Part shown: positions 6,168 to 6,844 of the stretch, one piece after another
Position numbering within the stretch: position 1 is the first letter of the stretch
How the letters are laid out: the number at the start of each line of letters is the position of its first letter
NCBI GenBank assembly: GCA_001303665.1
Contig: LJUF01000301.1
Coordinates: forward strand, 1-6,844
DNA: 6,844 bases
DNA from: Phycisphaerae bacterium SM23_33
GTDB taxonomy: Bacteria; Planctomycetota; Phycisphaerae; SM23-33
Direction of reading: 5' to 3'
Translations under genes and position numbers: made by a program
Notes under the pieces: generated by a model
Databases searched by the model: none
The model's input: only the letters and a program-made list of their open reading frames with translations
Told to the model about the DNA's origin: nothing

Positions 6168-6824
6168 CTATTGCAGGAACGGGTTGGTGAGGCGCTCCTG
6201 GCCGATGCTGGTGACGGGCCCGTGGCCGGGCAGCACCCGGGTGGCGTCCGGCAGCGTCAGCAGATTGTCGCGGATGTTCTTGAGCAGCTTCGATTCGCAG
6301 GCCCCGGGAATGTTGGTCCGGCCGATGCTGCCGGCAAACAGGGCGTCGCCGGTCAGCACCGCACCAGCGGCAGCGCAGTAATACGACAGTCCGCCGGGCG
6401 TGTGCCCGGCCGTGTCGAGTGACCGCCAGACCAGGCTGCCCAGGGCTAGCTCTTCGCCGGGGGCGACGATTTGGTCGGCCTCCGGGGCGGTGATCGGGAA
6501 GCCGAAGGGCAGCGACATGTTGCGCACCGGGTCGGACAGGAAGCCCAGCTCTCGGCTGGGGGCGGTGAGCACGGCGTGGGGGAAGGCCTGCTTGACCGCC
6601 CTGACCCCGGCGATGTGGTCGGCGTGGCAGTGGGTCAGCAGGATTCGCTGGGCGGCGAGGCCGTTGCGCCTGAGGTAATCCAGCAGCGGCCCGGGCGACA
6701 GGCCCGGGTCAACCACCCAGCAGGCGGCGGGGCGGTCCGGTTCGGCGAGCACGTAGCAGTTGGTCATCAGCTCGCCGAGCACCAGGCAGTGGACCAGCAG
6801 CCCGCCGTCGGCAGGGATGATCAT
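6168..6824 (-). CDS. Metallo-beta-lactamase-fold hydrolase, glyoxalase II-like
   Basis: 218 residues, typical of the short single-domain glyoxalase II/YcbL-like branch, which hydrolyses thioesters such as S-lactoylglutathione; the substrate here is unknown. The binuclear metal site looks complete: THCHADH (H65, H67, D69, H70), H141 in DTAGHTPGG, D160 in LTGDALFAGSIGRT and H201 in LPGHGP. The C-terminal SIGQERLTNPFLQ closely resembles the family's usual ending. One common position differs: GRTN at 168-171 where GRTD is more usual. The protein lacks the longer C-terminal substrate domain of classical glyoxalase II. No signal peptide, so probably cytoplasmic. ATG 6824-6822 is preceded by GGAAGG 9 nt upstream and may overlap the stop of an upstream gene as ATGA, implying translational coupling. 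Alternatives within the fold, such as a persulfide dioxygenase-like enzyme, cannot be excluded. Confidence 0.9.
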   Translation of the reverse strand: MIIPADGGLLVHCLVLGELMTNCYVLAEPDRPAACWVVDPGLSPGPLLDYLRRNGLAAQRILLTHCHADHIAGVRAVKQAFPHAVLTAPSRELGFLSDPVRNMSLPFGFPITAPEADQIVAPGEELALGSLVWRSLDTAGHTPGGLSYYCAAAGAVLTGDALFAGSIGRTNIPGACESKLLKNIRDNLLTLPDATRVLPGHGPVTSIGQERLTNPFLQ

Positions 6825-6844
6825 CGCCCCCGGCCTTCCAGGTA
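6821..6844 (-). CDS. Possible C-terminal end of an upstream gene (7 codons visible)
   Basis: In one minus-strand frame the window edge reads Y-L-E-G-R-G-R and then TGA (6823-6821), overlapping the hydrolase start as ATGA. Such overlaps are common in operons, but 24 nt cannot prove a gene and the other frames are also open to the edge. Confidence 0.25.
   Translation of the reverse strand, partial: YLEGRGR

Noticed and set aside
5836..6381. 181-codon plus-strand ORF overlapping the hydrolase end
   Set aside because: It is antisense to the metallo-hydrolase 3' end, rich in Arg/Ser/Pro, and shows no motif or ribosome site.

Overview
The window is GC-rich bacterial DNA. All four confidently called genes lie on the minus strand, so the biological reading order is right to left. 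The combination of an internalin-like leucine-rich-repeat protein with a PEP-CTERM sorting signal, very high third-position GC, roomy intergenic regions and scattered palindromic repeats suggests an environmental Gram-negative bacterium. I think Planctomycetes (Phycisphaerae-like) is most likely, but this is inference from gene style and no marker gene proves it.

Layout from the right edge leftwards: (1) the last codons of a possible upstream gene overlap the start of a complete glyoxalase II-like metallo-beta-lactamase-fold hydrolase (6168-6824). (2) A doubtful small membrane ORF (5790-6068) carries a GTCCCGAT/ATCGGGAC palindrome in its second half. (3) A promoter (5721-5748) precedes a secreted LRR/PEP-CTERM protein (4045-5646). 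(4) About 1 kb has no confident large gene. It holds two copies of an AT-rich hairpin repeat exactly 160 bp apart, a perfect 18-bp palindrome and one plus-strand small ORF with strong coding character (3416-3628). (5) A complete regulatory leader follows: near-consensus promoter (3332-3359), a 35-codon leader peptide with an Ile-Ile-Val-Ile-Val-Ile-Val run (3183-3290), mutually exclusive antiterminator and terminator helices and a U-tract (3119-3231), then a large nested stem (3035-3116). (6) This leader feeds cimA (citramalate synthase, 1399-2994) and, 82 bp further, valS (valyl-tRNA synthetase, running off the left edge).

The most notable system is the cimA leader. It has every element of ribosome-mediated transcription attenuation. 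A ribosome stalled for lack of charged tRNA-Ile or tRNA-Val would leave the antiterminator segment free, and readthrough would turn on the first enzyme of the citramalate route to isoleucine. With no visible terminator or strong promoter between cimA and valS, the same switch may also raise valyl-tRNA synthetase. The control logic is inferred from sequence and hand-drawn base pairing; it has not been tested.
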